Source: a cyanobacterium PCC 7702
GTDB taxonomy: Bacteria > Cyanobacteriota > Cyanobacteriia > Cyanobacteriales > Nostocaceae
Assembly (NCBI GenBank): GCA_000332255.1
Contig: KB235926.1
Location: 3,164,878-3,228,877 of the forward strand
DNA length: 64,000 nucleotides
Direction of reading: 5' to 3'
Shown: positions 47,618 to 56,913 of the stretch, piece by piece
Layout of the letters: every line of letters begins with the position of its first letter
How positions within the stretch are numbered: position 1 is the first letter of the stretch
Notes under the pieces: generated by a model
What the model saw: the letters and a program-made list of their open reading frames with translations, nothing else
Told to the model about the DNA's origin: nothing
The model's database searches: none
Program-made: the position numbers and the translations under genes

Positions 47618-49057
47618 TTAGTTTGGCGCCGGTTCGGAATAAAGTGAATTTGCTTGTTGTGGAGTTAGCTGTTGATTCAAACAAGTCCAGTAACTAGCGA
47701 TTAAACCTACTAATAACCACCAGATACTGTTGACCGCAGGACGATACCATACAGTATCCACAAAACCGTGACCCAGCATTCCTGCTAAAGCAGCGATCGC
47801 CCCCACTAACCACAAACCATCCGCACTTTTTAATTGCCGCAATCGTTGCAGTTGTAACCAACCAGTGTTAAATATTACTAACAACAACCACAGGAAACTC
47901 ACTAAACCGATAAACCCTGTTTCCAAGGTCACTTCTAGCAAAATCGAATAAGCACTGAGCGCATTATAACGAGGCAGCTGGTAGAGTGGATAAATTTTAT
48001 TAAAAACGTCGTGTCCGGGTCCGATTCCCCACACCGGAAAGTCACGAATCATTCTCACCACCGCCGTCCAGACGTTAATGCGAAAGTTGCTACTGCTATC
48101 TTTACGACCCATGAAAATACTGAGCATCCGCAGGCGAAAATTTTCTGAAACCCCAACTGCAACAGCAAATATAGCTAGAAAAACCCCCAAAAGTATCGGT
48201 ACTAACCATTTTCGCCAAAACTGGGGAAGAGACTCGCCATACCAGTAGCGCAGTAATAATACAAAAATAACTGCAGCGATCGCCAAACCAATAAAGCCAC
48301 CACGACTATCAGCAAAACGAAGGCTGGCAAGATCTACTATAAATATAGTCAATGCCAAAGCTTTACGCAGCCATCCCTGCCAGACAAACACTGCTACCAA
48401 ACTTAAAATCACCGCCGGTAACAAATAACCAGCCAACAAATTCGGATTTCCCAAATAACTATAAACCCTCGTATTCTTCGACAAGGGAGATTCCGGATCG
48501 ACCCAAGTTGCTAATTGTGCTGCACCGAAAAACTTCTGTCGTACCCCGTATACGCCCACAAGTAAAGATACATGCAAATATAAAACTAGCAACCAAGACC
48601 TAATCCTGGGGAACTTCAGTATCCTTGCAGACAGCGCAAAAAACAGCAAATAAAGGCTAAAATTTATTAACCCTTCTAAAGCTGCTTTTTTTTCCGGAGA
48701 CAGAACCGTCGCAACCACACAGATTCCCCCATAAAGTAATACCAACAAATGAATTGGAGTGGCTAAAATACTCTGCGAAGATACAACTTTATCTTCAGAT
48801 AAAGTCAACAGCAGCCAAAAACCTGCACAAGCTACCAGTAAAATCCCTAGCAAAGTTGTATTTTTAACAGTAAACGGTGCTAAAACTAACACCAAGCTCA
48901 CTAACACCGCCGCAATAACATCTCCCCACTGCACTAAAATACTAGTTTGCCGCCAACGGCTCCCTACACCCACCACAAAACTGCGCAGATAGCTAGTACT
49001 AAGATACTCTTTCAGCGGGAAATCAGATAAAGTCAATTTTTGCCAGATTAAATTCAT
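47618..49057 (-). CDS. ictB: IctB-like membrane protein (O-antigen ligase family)
   Basis: Polytopic membrane protein of 479 residues with about 11 segments. It begins MNLIWQKLTLSDFPLKEYLS and holds conserved SYLGNPNLLAGYLLPA, GGFIGLAIA, NVWTAVVRMIRDFP and WGIGPGHDVF, with SILLEVTLETGFIGL. In Synechococcus, IctB was first taken for a bicarbonate transporter; the family is related to O-antigen polymerases/ligases and the true function is debated. The regulation is not visible from the sequence. Confidence 0.85.
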   Translation of the reverse strand: MNLIWQKLTLSDFPLKEYLSTSYLRSFVVGVGSRWRQTSILVQWGDVIAAVLVSLVLVLAPFTVKNTTLLGILLVACAGFWLLLTLSEDKVVSSQSILATPIHLLVLLYGGICVVATVLSPEKKAALEGLINFSLYLLFFALSARILKFPRIRSWLLVLYLHVSLLVGVYGVRQKFFGAAQLATWVDPESPLSKNTRVYSYLGNPNLLAGYLLPAVILSLVAVFVWQGWLRKALALTIFIVDLASLRFADSRGGFIGLAIAAVIFVLLLRYWYGESLPQFWRKWLVPILLGVFLAIFAVAVGVSENFRLRMLSIFMGRKDSSSNFRINVWTAVVRMIRDFPVWGIGPGHDVFNKIYPLYQLPRYNALSAYSILLEVTLETGFIGLVSFLWLLLVIFNTGWLQLQRLRQLKSADGLWLVGAIAALAGMLGHGFVDTVWYRPAVNSIWWLLVGLIASYWTCLNQQLTPQQANSLYSEPAPN

Positions 49058-49233
49058 AACATGCTGTAAACAATTAGCACAGAGTGCAGATTCAATGATA
49101 ATTCAGGCAGTTCTAAAAAGCCTCTAGTCTATGCTAATTGCAGACAGTTAATTCCTGAAGATAGAAAAAAGATGTTTGGTATTAATACGTTTCTATTATT
49201 TTTGCTGTCTTGCTATTGCTTTTAACTTTTTTG

Positions 49234-50790
49234 CTAAGAAGAAGCAGTATTTGAGGAAACATCGCTCATTGTCTGCATTTTCTCCTGATTTCGAGGCAAA
49301 GTCACTACGTAGCGGTATCCTGATTCTGGCGTTCTCTGAATGGAAATATACCCGCCGTGCAACTGCGCTAGCTGACAACTGAGCAAAAGACCCAAGCTTT
49401 CTCGCGAAAGATTGCTATACCGCTCATTTATATCCTCGAGATTCGAGATAGAAACTCTAACGCTATTTAACTGCTCTACTGTTTTTGGTAAATTCGCTTC
49501 TTGGTCTGAATTTTCCAAATTATTATGAACTTTTGTCTCTTGAGTCAACTCTATTAAAGATGAGCTATTGAGACGCAAGTAGGGATCGACTTCCGTAATT
49601 CCATCTCCTAACCAAGGATGGGAAACCCAGACCGTAATATTTAGAGCATTATCTTTATAGGAAACGTGAATCCGCACAATACTGCCAGTGGCAGATAGTT
49701 GAATTACGCTGAACACCAGGTGATACAGAATTTGTCGCACTTTATCCTTATCTAAAGGCCAAATGCGATTCCGTCCCGGTTCGATAGAAAGGCGAATATC
49801 CTGTTCGCGACGATGAGCAGCTTCTTCTAGAGAATTGATCGCCTGCTGACACAACATCTCAATGTCTACAGGAGCCAAATTTAGATTTGTCTGACTGTCA
49901 TTTATTGCTCCCAGTTCTGCAATTTCATTTACCAATGACAGTAAGTAGCGACCGCTATGTTGGATAATATCTAAGTATTCTCTTTGCTTCGAAGTCAAAG
50001 GACCGTATATTTCCCGTCCGAGCACGCTTGCCATACCCAGTACCGACGTCAAAGGCGTGCGCAATTCCTGAGTTAATTGTTCTAAAAGCTTTAACTTGAG
50101 TGGGTTGGTAGGAAGTGAATTAGTTGGTAATGTGATTGGATTAATTTTGATTTCATCAATACCAGCTTCTGGAAGCAAAAAATCAGAATTTCTCTGAGAA
50201 GCCGTACTTTTGGAAACTATCTGTAACAAACGATTGCGTTCAAATTCGCTCATGCTCCAACGAGCAATTATTTGTAGAAATTCAATATCTCGATGAGTAA
50301 AGTTACGCGGTACCAAATCCATCACTGCTAACGCACCCAAACAATTTCCACAGGCGTCGAACAGTGGCGCTCCTAAATAGGCACGAATACCGTAATCCTG
50401 CACCAACCTACTGTTAGCTAACTCTGTGTTGACTATTTTTTTTGTATCGTTGATAACTATTGTTTGCGAACTTTCTACTACCTGAGTACAAAAAGACTCC
50501 CAACGTGACAATTGACGGGTTTGCGCCAGTTGATTCATCAGTCCTAGTCTGGATAAACCCACCGCCGACTTAAACCAATGGCGCTGTTGATCCACAAATC
50601 CCAAAATCGAAATTGGCGCTTCTAAAAAGTGGGCTGCAGTTTGAGTAGCTTCTTCAAAAACTGGAATTGTTTCTGGTTGTTGTAAACCCAATTCTGCCAA
50701 TGCTTGCAGGCGTTGTTGTTCTCTACTTTCTGGGGATGCCCAACCATCCTTTTGAGATAGAAAATTGTTTTCAGGCTCTACCATTACCAC
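49234..50790 (-). CDS. GAF-domain histidine kinase-like protein, lacking the phospho-acceptor His
   Basis: Protein of 518 residues. A GAF domain at about 45-190 (SILGFVDQQRHWFKSAVGL, YLGAPLFDACGNCLGAL) is followed by a HisKA-like dimerisation helix in LTQELRTPLTSVLGMA. The position of the conserved His carries Gln241 (CAG at 50070-50068). In the ATPase region the N-box reads VRQILYHLVFSVIQL without its Asn, and no DxGxG is found where WVSHPWLGDGIT stands. It may therefore be a catalytically dead or non-canonical sensor. The C-terminal GLLLSCQLAQLHGGYISIQ and YRYVVTLPR are kept. Confidence 0.9.
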   Translation of the reverse strand: MVMVEPENNFLSQKDGWASPESREQQRLQALAELGLQQPETIPVFEEATQTAAHFLEAPISILGFVDQQRHWFKSAVGLSRLGLMNQLAQTRQLSRWESFCTQVVESSQTIVINDTKKIVNTELANSRLVQDYGIRAYLGAPLFDACGNCLGALAVMDLVPRNFTHRDIEFLQIIARWSMSEFERNRLLQIVSKSTASQRNSDFLLPEAGIDEIKINPITLPTNSLPTNPLKLKLLEQLTQELRTPLTSVLGMASVLGREIYGPLTSKQREYLDIIQHSGRYLLSLVNEIAELGAINDSQTNLNLAPVDIEMLCQQAINSLEEAAHRREQDIRLSIEPGRNRIWPLDKDKVRQILYHLVFSVIQLSATGSIVRIHVSYKDNALNITVWVSHPWLGDGITEVDPYLRLNSSSLIELTQETKVHNNLENSDQEANLPKTVEQLNSVRVSISNLEDINERYSNLSRESLGLLLSCQLAQLHGGYISIQRTPESGYRYVVTLPRNQEKMQTMSDVSSNTASS

Positions 50791-51371
50791 TGCTACCTTG
50801 ATCGCTTATCGATACTGTAATTCATATAACCACTATCTATGGGTTATTCGCTACTTTTAAGCATTCCCCAATTTGGCTTCGGATCAACAAGGTAAGAGTA
50901 AAAAATTTTGACTGTTGAGAACTTTTTCATGCAGGTAGCCATTGCTGTTAAGCTACTTTCTTCTTTTTACCATCTCTCGGGATATCTTTCTTCTATTTCA
51001 TACGTTAATATTGACATCTATTTGGGTACCATAACACTGAGAAGCAAATTAATAGTAAATATCTCTCCAAATGATATTACTACATTTTTATTGTCTTTTT
51101 TTCCTCAAATCCATAAAAAACTTTTTCTTCCTGTGGTCAGGAAAGATTTTTTTAATTAGTTGGTTTTGGCAAATATCTACTACCTCTAAATTCCGCCATA
51201 CCCAGCCAGAAATTTCTTTCATTTTCTGCATTGAAATATCGAGATTAAATGAATCTAGTTAGGAAAACAACTAGTAAAAATAGAAAATTTATTTTCCTTA
51301 ATTATGACACTAGTGGAGAAAAAAGTTAAGAATTTTTTAAAAAATTTCCAGATGAGAGTTTGCAGTATTTT
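50791..51371 (+). other. Noncoding AT-rich spacer
   Basis: Roughly 580 bases between the divergent kinase-like gene and the DegT aminotransferase. Only AT-rich frames of 60 to 83 codons are present, dominated by Phe, Leu and Ser. No RNA gene or terminator is clear. Confidence 0.4.
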
Positions 51372-52520
51372 ATGAAAACGAATAATCCGCCGCTCGCAAT
51401 TCCTTTTGTAGACTTGAATTTCCAACATCAATCGATTCACAAACAACTGCAAAAAGCAATCCAAACAGTAGTAGAACAGGGAGATTTTATTTTAGGGCAA
51501 GCAGTTGCAGATTTTGAAGTCGCCTTTGCTGCAGCCTGTAACACAAAATATGGGATTGGGGTAGCTTCGGGTACTGACGCGATCGCCTTGGGTTTGCAAG
51601 CTTGCAATATCGGTCGCGGTGACGAAGTAATTTTACCAGTTAACACCTTCGTGGGTACATTGATTGGAGTGTTGCGCGCCAAAGCCAAACCAATTTTTGT
51701 AGACTGCGATCCGCACACCGCTTTAATTGATTTACAAGCTGCAGCCAAAGCAGTCACACCCAAAACGAAAGCGATTATTCCCGTACATCTGTACGGTCAA
51801 ATGGTATCGCCACAACAGCTACTAGACCTAGCCGCCACCTATAACCTACTAATTTTTGAAGACGCAGCACAAGCACATCTAGCCGAACGAGAAGGATATC
51901 GTGCTGGATCCGTAGGAGTAGCAGCAGCTTTTAGTTTTTATCCGAGCAAAAATTTAGGAGGATGGGGTGATGGTGGTATGGTTGTTACCCGAGATCCGCA
52001 GGTGGCGCAAGCAATGACATGCTTGCGCAATTACGGTGCTTCCAGAAAGTATTTTCATAGCCACATAGGTACTAACAGCCGTCTAGACACAATCCAAGCA
52101 GCCGTATTGCACCAAAAATTACCATACCTGAGGCAATGGAATCGCGATCGCCTGTATATCGCCCAGCGCTACGATACTGAACTCGCGCCCCTAAAAGCTA
52201 GGGGAATTATCCCTATAGAAAACCACAGTGGAAACGGACACGCTTATCATCTTTACGTAATTAGAGTTTGTGATTCTTGTCCTGTAGAACGTTCCGCCAT
52301 CCAAGCTCAGTTAACAGCAGCAGGAATTCAAAGTAGCATTCACTATCCTATTCCCTGTCATCTCCAACCAGCGTTTTCCAACTTGGGCTATCGAGTGGGC
52401 GACTTTCCTCATGCGGAAATGCTAGCAAAGCAAATTTTATCGCTACCGATATATCCAGGCTTGAGCAACAGCCAAATTAAACAAGTTGTAAGCGCTTTAG
52501 CCGCAATAGTTTCACCTTAA
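51372..52520 (+). CDS. DegT/DnrJ/EryC1-family sugar aminotransferase
   Basis: PLP-dependent enzyme of 382 residues that typically forms amino sugars for polysaccharides. It begins IPFVDLNFQHQ after a short lead, with GVASGTDAIALGLQA, NTFVGTLIGVLRAKAKP, FEDAAQAH and the PLP lysine in SFYPSKNLGGWGDGG. The frame starts at the ATG 51372; a TTG at 51360 is in frame. The stop is 17 bases before the cyanoexosortase start; cotranscription is likely. Confidence 0.93.
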   Translation: MKTNNPPLAIPFVDLNFQHQSIHKQLQKAIQTVVEQGDFILGQAVADFEVAFAAACNTKYGIGVASGTDAIALGLQACNIGRGDEVILPVNTFVGTLIGVLRAKAKPIFVDCDPHTALIDLQAAAKAVTPKTKAIIPVHLYGQMVSPQQLLDLAATYNLLIFEDAAQAHLAEREGYRAGSVGVAAAFSFYPSKNLGGWGDGGMVVTRDPQVAQAMTCLRNYGASRKYFHSHIGTNSRLDTIQAAVLHQKLPYLRQWNRDRLYIAQRYDTELAPLKARGIIPIENHSGNGHAYHLYVIRVCDSCPVERSAIQAQLTAAGIQSSIHYPIPCHLQPAFSNLGYRVGDFPHAEMLAKQILSLPIYPGLSNSQIKQVVSALAAIVSP

Positions 52521-52537
52521 AAAAACTTGCCCAATTT

Positions 52538-53407
52538 ATGGTTTCCCAACTCCGAGTCAAACCCCAATTTTCACCGCAATTGTTAGACCTATTTATTCTC
52601 GGGCTTTTGGGGCTACTATATGCTCCTGTTATTCTGCACTGGTTAGATGGTTGGCTGCACAAAAATATCAGTACAGAACATGAATACTTTAGCCACGGTA
52701 TTATTGGTTTGCCCTTTGCCACCTATATTGCTTGGACGCGACGAAAATTCTGGCAAAAACTACCAGAACGCCCCCATCCCTTGGGCGCTGTGCTGCTACT
52801 GGTCGGAGGAGTTTTTTACTGTAGCGGACTGGAGGAATGGGTTAATCTCTCCTTGGTTACTATCCTTACAGGAGCGTGCTTGTGGCTCAAAGGAGTTCCA
52901 GCTTTGAAATTACAAAGATTTCCCTTGTTGTTAGCTTTTTTGGCGACCCCAACTTCGGTACCTTACATCATAGCTTTTTATACCTTTCCCCTACAAAGTT
53001 TTATCGCTGGTAGCGCCGGTTTTATACTAAATCAACTCGGTATGCCAGTGAAAGTTGATGGCATCAATATCTACGTGGGAGAACGGATAGTAGAAATTGC
53101 TCCCTACTGCGCAGGATTAAAAATGTTGTTCACCACCGTGTATGTTAGCTTGATGCTGCTTTACTGGACTGGTGCTTTATCTTCGCGCCGCACAACCCTT
53201 TGGTTTTTATCAATGGCAGTAGTCCTTAGCATTGCTGGTAATATTGTGCGTAACAGTTTGCTAGCTTACTTCCACGGCACGAATCAAGAAGTTGCTTTTC
53301 ATTGGCTGCATGACAGCTGGGGCGGAGACATCTTTTCTAGTATTATGCTGTTACTATTAATACCAATTTTGAATGGGCTGCGCAGCTATTTTTCTCGCTC
53401 CTCCTGA
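52538..53407 (+). CDS. Cyanoexosortase (exosortase/archaeosortase family)
   Basis: Polytopic membrane sorting enzyme of 289 residues. The catalytic Cys is in EIAPYCAGLKMLFTT, the Arg in GNIVRNSLLAYFHG and the His in WLHDSWGG, the expected order. Such enzymes cut C-terminal PEP-CTERM-like signals and hand proteins to the envelope or exopolysaccharide. The sequence VYVSLMLLYWTG agrees with cyanoexosortase B rather than A, tentatively. The usual partner gene encoding a system-associated protein is not next to it, and no PEP-CTERM protein was seen in the window. It follows a sugar aminotransferase by 17 bases. Confidence 0.85.
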   Translation: MVSQLRVKPQFSPQLLDLFILGLLGLLYAPVILHWLDGWLHKNISTEHEYFSHGIIGLPFATYIAWTRRKFWQKLPERPHPLGAVLLLVGGVFYCSGLEEWVNLSLVTILTGACLWLKGVPALKLQRFPLLLAFLATPTSVPYIIAFYTFPLQSFIAGSAGFILNQLGMPVKVDGINIYVGERIVEIAPYCAGLKMLFTTVYVSLMLLYWTGALSSRRTTLWFLSMAVVLSIAGNIVRNSLLAYFHGTNQEVAFHWLHDSWGGDIFSSIMLLLLIPILNGLRSYFSRSS

Positions 53408-53464
53408 GAGCGATCGCTAAAAATTATTAAAATATTAAGTAAAGTAAATTTAAAGTCAAAATCA

Positions 53465-54121
53465 ATGGTGCTATTTGGATTTGGTAAAAAATTATCCCTC
53501 CCCACCCCAGAAGAAGCTCTACCAGGACGGGCTGAGGCTATGCCAGTTACCAATCGTCACTATGTTAACGGCAATCCCATTAAGCCTCCCTTTCCAGAAG
53601 GCATGGAAAAGGCAATGTTCGGTATGGGATGCTTTTGGGGAGCAGAACGTAAGTTTTGGCAACTGCCTGGAGTTTATACTACAGCCGTTGGTTATGCTGG
53701 AGGTATAACACCCAACCCCACTTACAAAGAAGTTTGTACCGGCCTGACAGGCCATAACGAAGTTGTTTTGGTTGTCTACGATCCCAAAGTTATTAGCTAT
53801 AGCGATCTCCTCAAAGTTTTTTGGGAAAACCACGATCCCACCCAAGGAATGCGTCAGGGAAACGATGTTGGTACTCAATACCGTTCTGGAATTTATGTTT
53901 TCTCTGAGGAACAAAGAAAACTAGCAGAAGCATCTGTGCAAGTCTATCAAAAAGCTCTCAACGCCGCCGGCTATGGAAAGATTACTACGGAAATTCTAGA
54001 CGCACCCGAATTTTACTACGCTGAAGACTACCATCAACAATACCTAGCCAAAAATCCTGGTGGATATTGCGGTTTGGGAGGAACAAACATTACTTGTCCA
54101 GTGGAATTAATCAAATCTTGA
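53465..54121 (+). CDS. msrA: Peptide methionine sulfoxide reductase A
   Basis: Repairs oxidised methionine (S form) in proteins with thioredoxin as reductant. 218 residues; the catalytic site [14 protein letters not shown], the central [18 protein letters not shown] with [12 protein letters not shown], and the C-terminal resolving Cys in [13 protein letters not shown] are all kept. It lies 57 bases after the exosortase gene on the same strand; a terminator follows at 54211. Confidence 0.95.
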   Translation: MVLFGFGKKLSLPTPEEALPGRAEAMPVTNRHYVNGNPIKPPFPEGMEKAMFGMGCFWGAERKFWQLPGVYTTAVGYAGGITPNPTYKEVCTGLTGHNEVVLVVYDPKVISYSDLLKVFWENHDPTQGMRQGNDVGTQYRSGIYVFSEEQRKLAEASVQVYQKALNAAGYGKITTEILDAPEFYYAEDYHQQYLAKNPGGYCGLGGTNITCPVELIKS

Positions 54122-54210
54122 ACAAGTAACAAGCTAGACTGCAAAGGCGCCACCACAACTAATTTTTCTCTAACGAAAACCCGCACGTAGCGCGCCTACA
54201 GCTACAGTAG

Positions 54211-54243
54211 AGAACTCAGAACCCTAAACTCTGAGTTCTTTTT
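54211..54243 (+). terminator. Terminator of msrA
   Basis: Perfect 10-bp stem AGAACTCAGA/TCTGAGTTCT with a 9-base loop (54211-54220 with 54230-54239), followed by TTTT. About 90 bases after the msrA stop. Confidence 0.8.
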
Positions 54244-54455
54244 ATGGCACTTTCCATAACAAATCAAAGGGAAAATTACTAATAAAATCAATAATCTTTA
54301 GAAAAACTTATACAGAAACATACTACTACCTCTAATCACTTTCATTGAATATTAAGAAATACTTATTAAAAAAAATTGCGAATACTTGATTTAATTGCTA
54401 AAGTGTGTTCAAGCTAAACCCAGTCATCCCCAGTATCCAGGAAAAGGAGTAAGCC

Positions 54456-54494
54456 ATGAGCTACATCGATGTTGGCATGGGTAAACAAAGTTAA
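54456..54494 (+). other. 12-codon ORF with a strong ribosome-binding site
   Basis: AAAAGGAG precedes an ATG at 54456 by about 7 bases. The frame reads MSYIDVGMGKQS and ends. It lies 110 bases before the SDR start on the same strand, so it may be a leader peptide, or the 5' remnant of a disrupted gene. I do not recognise it. The rest of the spacer (54244-54604) shows nothing else. Confidence 0.3.
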
Positions 54495-54604
54495 CGGCTG
54501 TGAAAATATTTTGTCTTGCTGCATGTGGAATAGTGAAAAAGCTTCAATGCAATTTGTAGTTGGCAAAGTATAGATGCGGTAAGGCCAGAATCTTGGAGGT
54601 TGAA

Positions 54605-55402
54605 ATGAACCTGAAAGGTAAGGTAGCTTTAGTTACTGGGGCTTCCCGTGGCATCGGACGGGCGATCGCCCTAGAGCTAGCACAGCAAGGAATGAAGCGA
54701 TTGATATTAGTAGCACGCGATCGCCAAAAATTAGCAGAAGCAGCCAAGGAAATCGAAGCCCGAGGAGCACAAGCGACGATTATGGCAGTCGATCTCACCA
54801 AGCCAATTTTTGTAAATGTTGCAGCTGCTCAACTTTGGCGCAGTTACGGTCCAATTCATCTACTAGTAAATTGCGCGGGTGTAGCATACCAAAACTCATT
54901 TTTGCGGTCTAAACTACCCCAGGTTCAAGAGGAACTTTCTTTGAATTTTTTGGGAACCTACACTTTGACTCAAATAATAGCCCGGCGTATGGCTAGCCGC
55001 AAAGAAGGAACAATCGTTAATGTTTCCAGCTTGATGGGAAAAGTGGCCGCACCAACAATGGCAACATATTCAGCTACTAAATTTGCAATTGTAGGATTTA
55101 CTCAAGCCTTGCGCCACGAACTAGCTTCCTATAATATCCGAGTTATAGCATTGCTACCAACTCTCACGGATACAGACATGATACAGAAATTCGAGCTATT
55201 CCGCTGGGTAATTCCCGTCACTCCCCAGCAAGTAGCTCGAGCATTAATTTCTGGCTTGCACAGAGATTCACCAGAAATATTAGTAGGATGGCAAAGTCAT
55301 CTAGCAGCCTGGTGTCTGCGCTTTGCTCCTTGGTTGCTAGATGCGATCGTACAAATATCTTCTCCACAAAAGCTGCAAGTCACCGGAACTTTTGGGGCGT
55401 AA
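54605..55402 (+). CDS. Short-chain dehydrogenase/reductase (SDR)
   Basis: NAD(P)-dependent oxidoreductase of 265 residues. Cofactor loop VTGASRGIGRAIALEL, structural NCAGV, catalytic Ser in VNVSSLMG and YSATK (Tyr-x-x-x-Lys). The C-terminal region around LAAWCLRFAPWLLDAI is hydrophobic, maybe membrane-associated. The ATG at 54605 is correct; the longer frame (54560) has no family match. Substrate unknown. Confidence 0.9.
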   Translation: MNLKGKVALVTGASRGIGRAIALELAQQGMKRLILVARDRQKLAEAAKEIEARGAQATIMAVDLTKPIFVNVAAAQLWRSYGPIHLLVNCAGVAYQNSFLRSKLPQVQEELSLNFLGTYTLTQIIARRMASRKEGTIVNVSSLMGKVAAPTMATYSATKFAIVGFTQALRHELASYNIRVIALLPTLTDTDMIQKFELFRWVIPVTPQQVARALISGLHRDSPEILVGWQSHLAAWCLRFAPWLLDAIVQISSPQKLQVTGTFGA

Positions 55403-55756
55403 CATCCTCTTTTTGCACCCCATCAAAGCTCCCAACTTCACAATTAAATATTCCTTGCCCTACGCCAGTTATCTAGGTTGCAGATCCTCAAAAGCACGAC
55501 TTGAACTGCTGTTTTTCTTCGCCAGGGTCCCTGCCTGCTAACCACCAGCCTATCATGCCTATTACCGACAAGGGACAACTTGTAGTCCCCAACTCCCCCA
55601 GGAGTTAAACTCAAAGCAAACAAGCTTATAAAGCATACTTTTTTGCCACCAACTCGCTTAGCACGAAAAATTAGGGAAATAATCTAGTTGCTAGCGAAAT
55701 TAGGAGTGAGTATGCTTTTTTGAGGGAGGGACCAGAATTCGGAAGGCGAAGAAGAC
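55403..55756 (+). other. Spacer with tandem hairpins and a spaced inverted repeat
   Basis: Two small hairpins follow one another, GGGAC/GTCCC at 55572-55589 and AACTCC/GGAGTT at 55591-55606. Further on, AAGCATAC (55631-55638) and its reverse complement GTATGCTT (55710-55717) are separated by 71 bases and both are followed by T-runs. No gene is visible. Confidence 0.4.
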
Positions 55757-56848
55757 GTGAACTTAGAATTGTCTACCCCTTTGGAATTGATCGGGCGTTC
55801 GGCAGAATTTCAACGAATAGTAGAAGTTCTGGCGCAGGACGGTGACTTGTTGGTTTTGGGAGTACCGGGAAGCGGGCGACGAACATTAGTACGGGGAGCA
55901 GCTTCGGCAGTAGGAGCAATTGCACTGGAAATAGACTGCATTCGCGCCACAGATGAAGAGAGATTCGTGCAATTATTAGCAGAAGCAATCGCTCAAAGTA
56001 CCGAACCAGCAAAAATTCAAGACTGGATGGCAAGTAGCGCCAGAGAGTTTTTCCGACTGCACAGCCAAGAAAACACTACTAAACTCGTACTCGTACGTTC
56101 CCTCAACCAAAAGCAGCTATGGCAAGCATTTACAGTTTTACTAGAATTACTTCAAGTTTTAGCTGAAGCTCAAGACCGGCGAGTAGTTCTAATTTTACAG
56201 AGTTTTCCCCACATCCGTTCCTGGGACCGCGATGGTTTGTGGGAAACAACACTCAGACAAGAAATCCACCAACGAACTCGTATTAACTACGTACTCATAG
56301 CAACCATAGCCGAGACTGCTGCTCACCACAAACAGACTCACTATCCAGTTGTCAGCGTACAGCTAGCTCCCCTAGCCAAAGATGTTTTAGCAGTGTGGGC
56401 AAGGGAAATTTTACAAGCAGTAGGACTGGCATTTGATTCTCGCTCACTCGCAGTACAACTATTTTTAAATGCTGTACAAGGACATATCGGTGATGCTACA
56501 GCTTTAATTCGCCGCTTGCAATCTTTGTGTCGTCCAGATGAATTGATTACCGAGCAAAAAGTAGAGCAAGCAATTGAAGGACTGCTAAAGGATTTATCTA
56601 TTACTTATGAATCTTTGTTAATGTTACTCCCCAGCAATCAAGTACATCTTTTGGAATGCTTGGCTTGCGATCCCACCGACAAACCCCAAAGTCGAGAGTA
56701 TATCCAAAAACATCGTCTCTCCCGTGGTGGCAGCTTGCAAGGTGCATTGATCGGACTTCAGCACAAAGGATTAATTTACGGAGCTGAACAGCATTACCAA
56801 TTGGCATTACCACTACTGGCTTTGTGGTTGCGGCAGCGTTTAAGTTGA
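55757..56848 (+). CDS. STAND/AAA-like P-loop ATPase of unknown role
   Basis: Protein of 363 residues with an ATPase domain at the N-terminus: ELIGRSAEFQRIVEVL, P-loop GVPGSGRRTLVRG and a Walker-B-like VVLILQSFPHIRSW. Then VQLAPLAKDVLAVWAREIL and a winged-helix-like region near the C-terminus. The layout (ELIGR, P-loop, then helical domain and wHTH) is that of STAND/AAA ATPases, often signal-regulated switches. The start is a GTG. Function unknown. Confidence 0.75.
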   Translation: MNLELSTPLELIGRSAEFQRIVEVLAQDGDLLVLGVPGSGRRTLVRGAASAVGAIALEIDCIRATDEERFVQLLAEAIAQSTEPAKIQDWMASSAREFFRLHSQENTTKLVLVRSLNQKQLWQAFTVLLELLQVLAEAQDRRVVLILQSFPHIRSWDRDGLWETTLRQEIHQRTRINYVLIATIAETAAHHKQTHYPVVSVQLAPLAKDVLAVWAREILQAVGLAFDSRSLAVQLFLNAVQGHIGDATALIRRLQSLCRPDELITEQKVEQAIEGLLKDLSITYESLLMLLPSNQVHLLECLACDPTDKPQSREYIQKHRLSRGGSLQGALIGLQHKGLIYGAEQHYQLALPLLALWLRQRLS

Positions 56849-56913
56849 AATCTACAGAATTGTAAACTTTTCGCTCCATTAAAATATGAGCATACAATTC
56901 AGTAAATTATGAG

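Noticed and set aside
50908-51262. Plus-strand frames of 63-83 codons upstream of the DegT gene
   Set aside because: Phe/Leu/Ser-rich frames from AT-rich DNA without ribosome-binding site.
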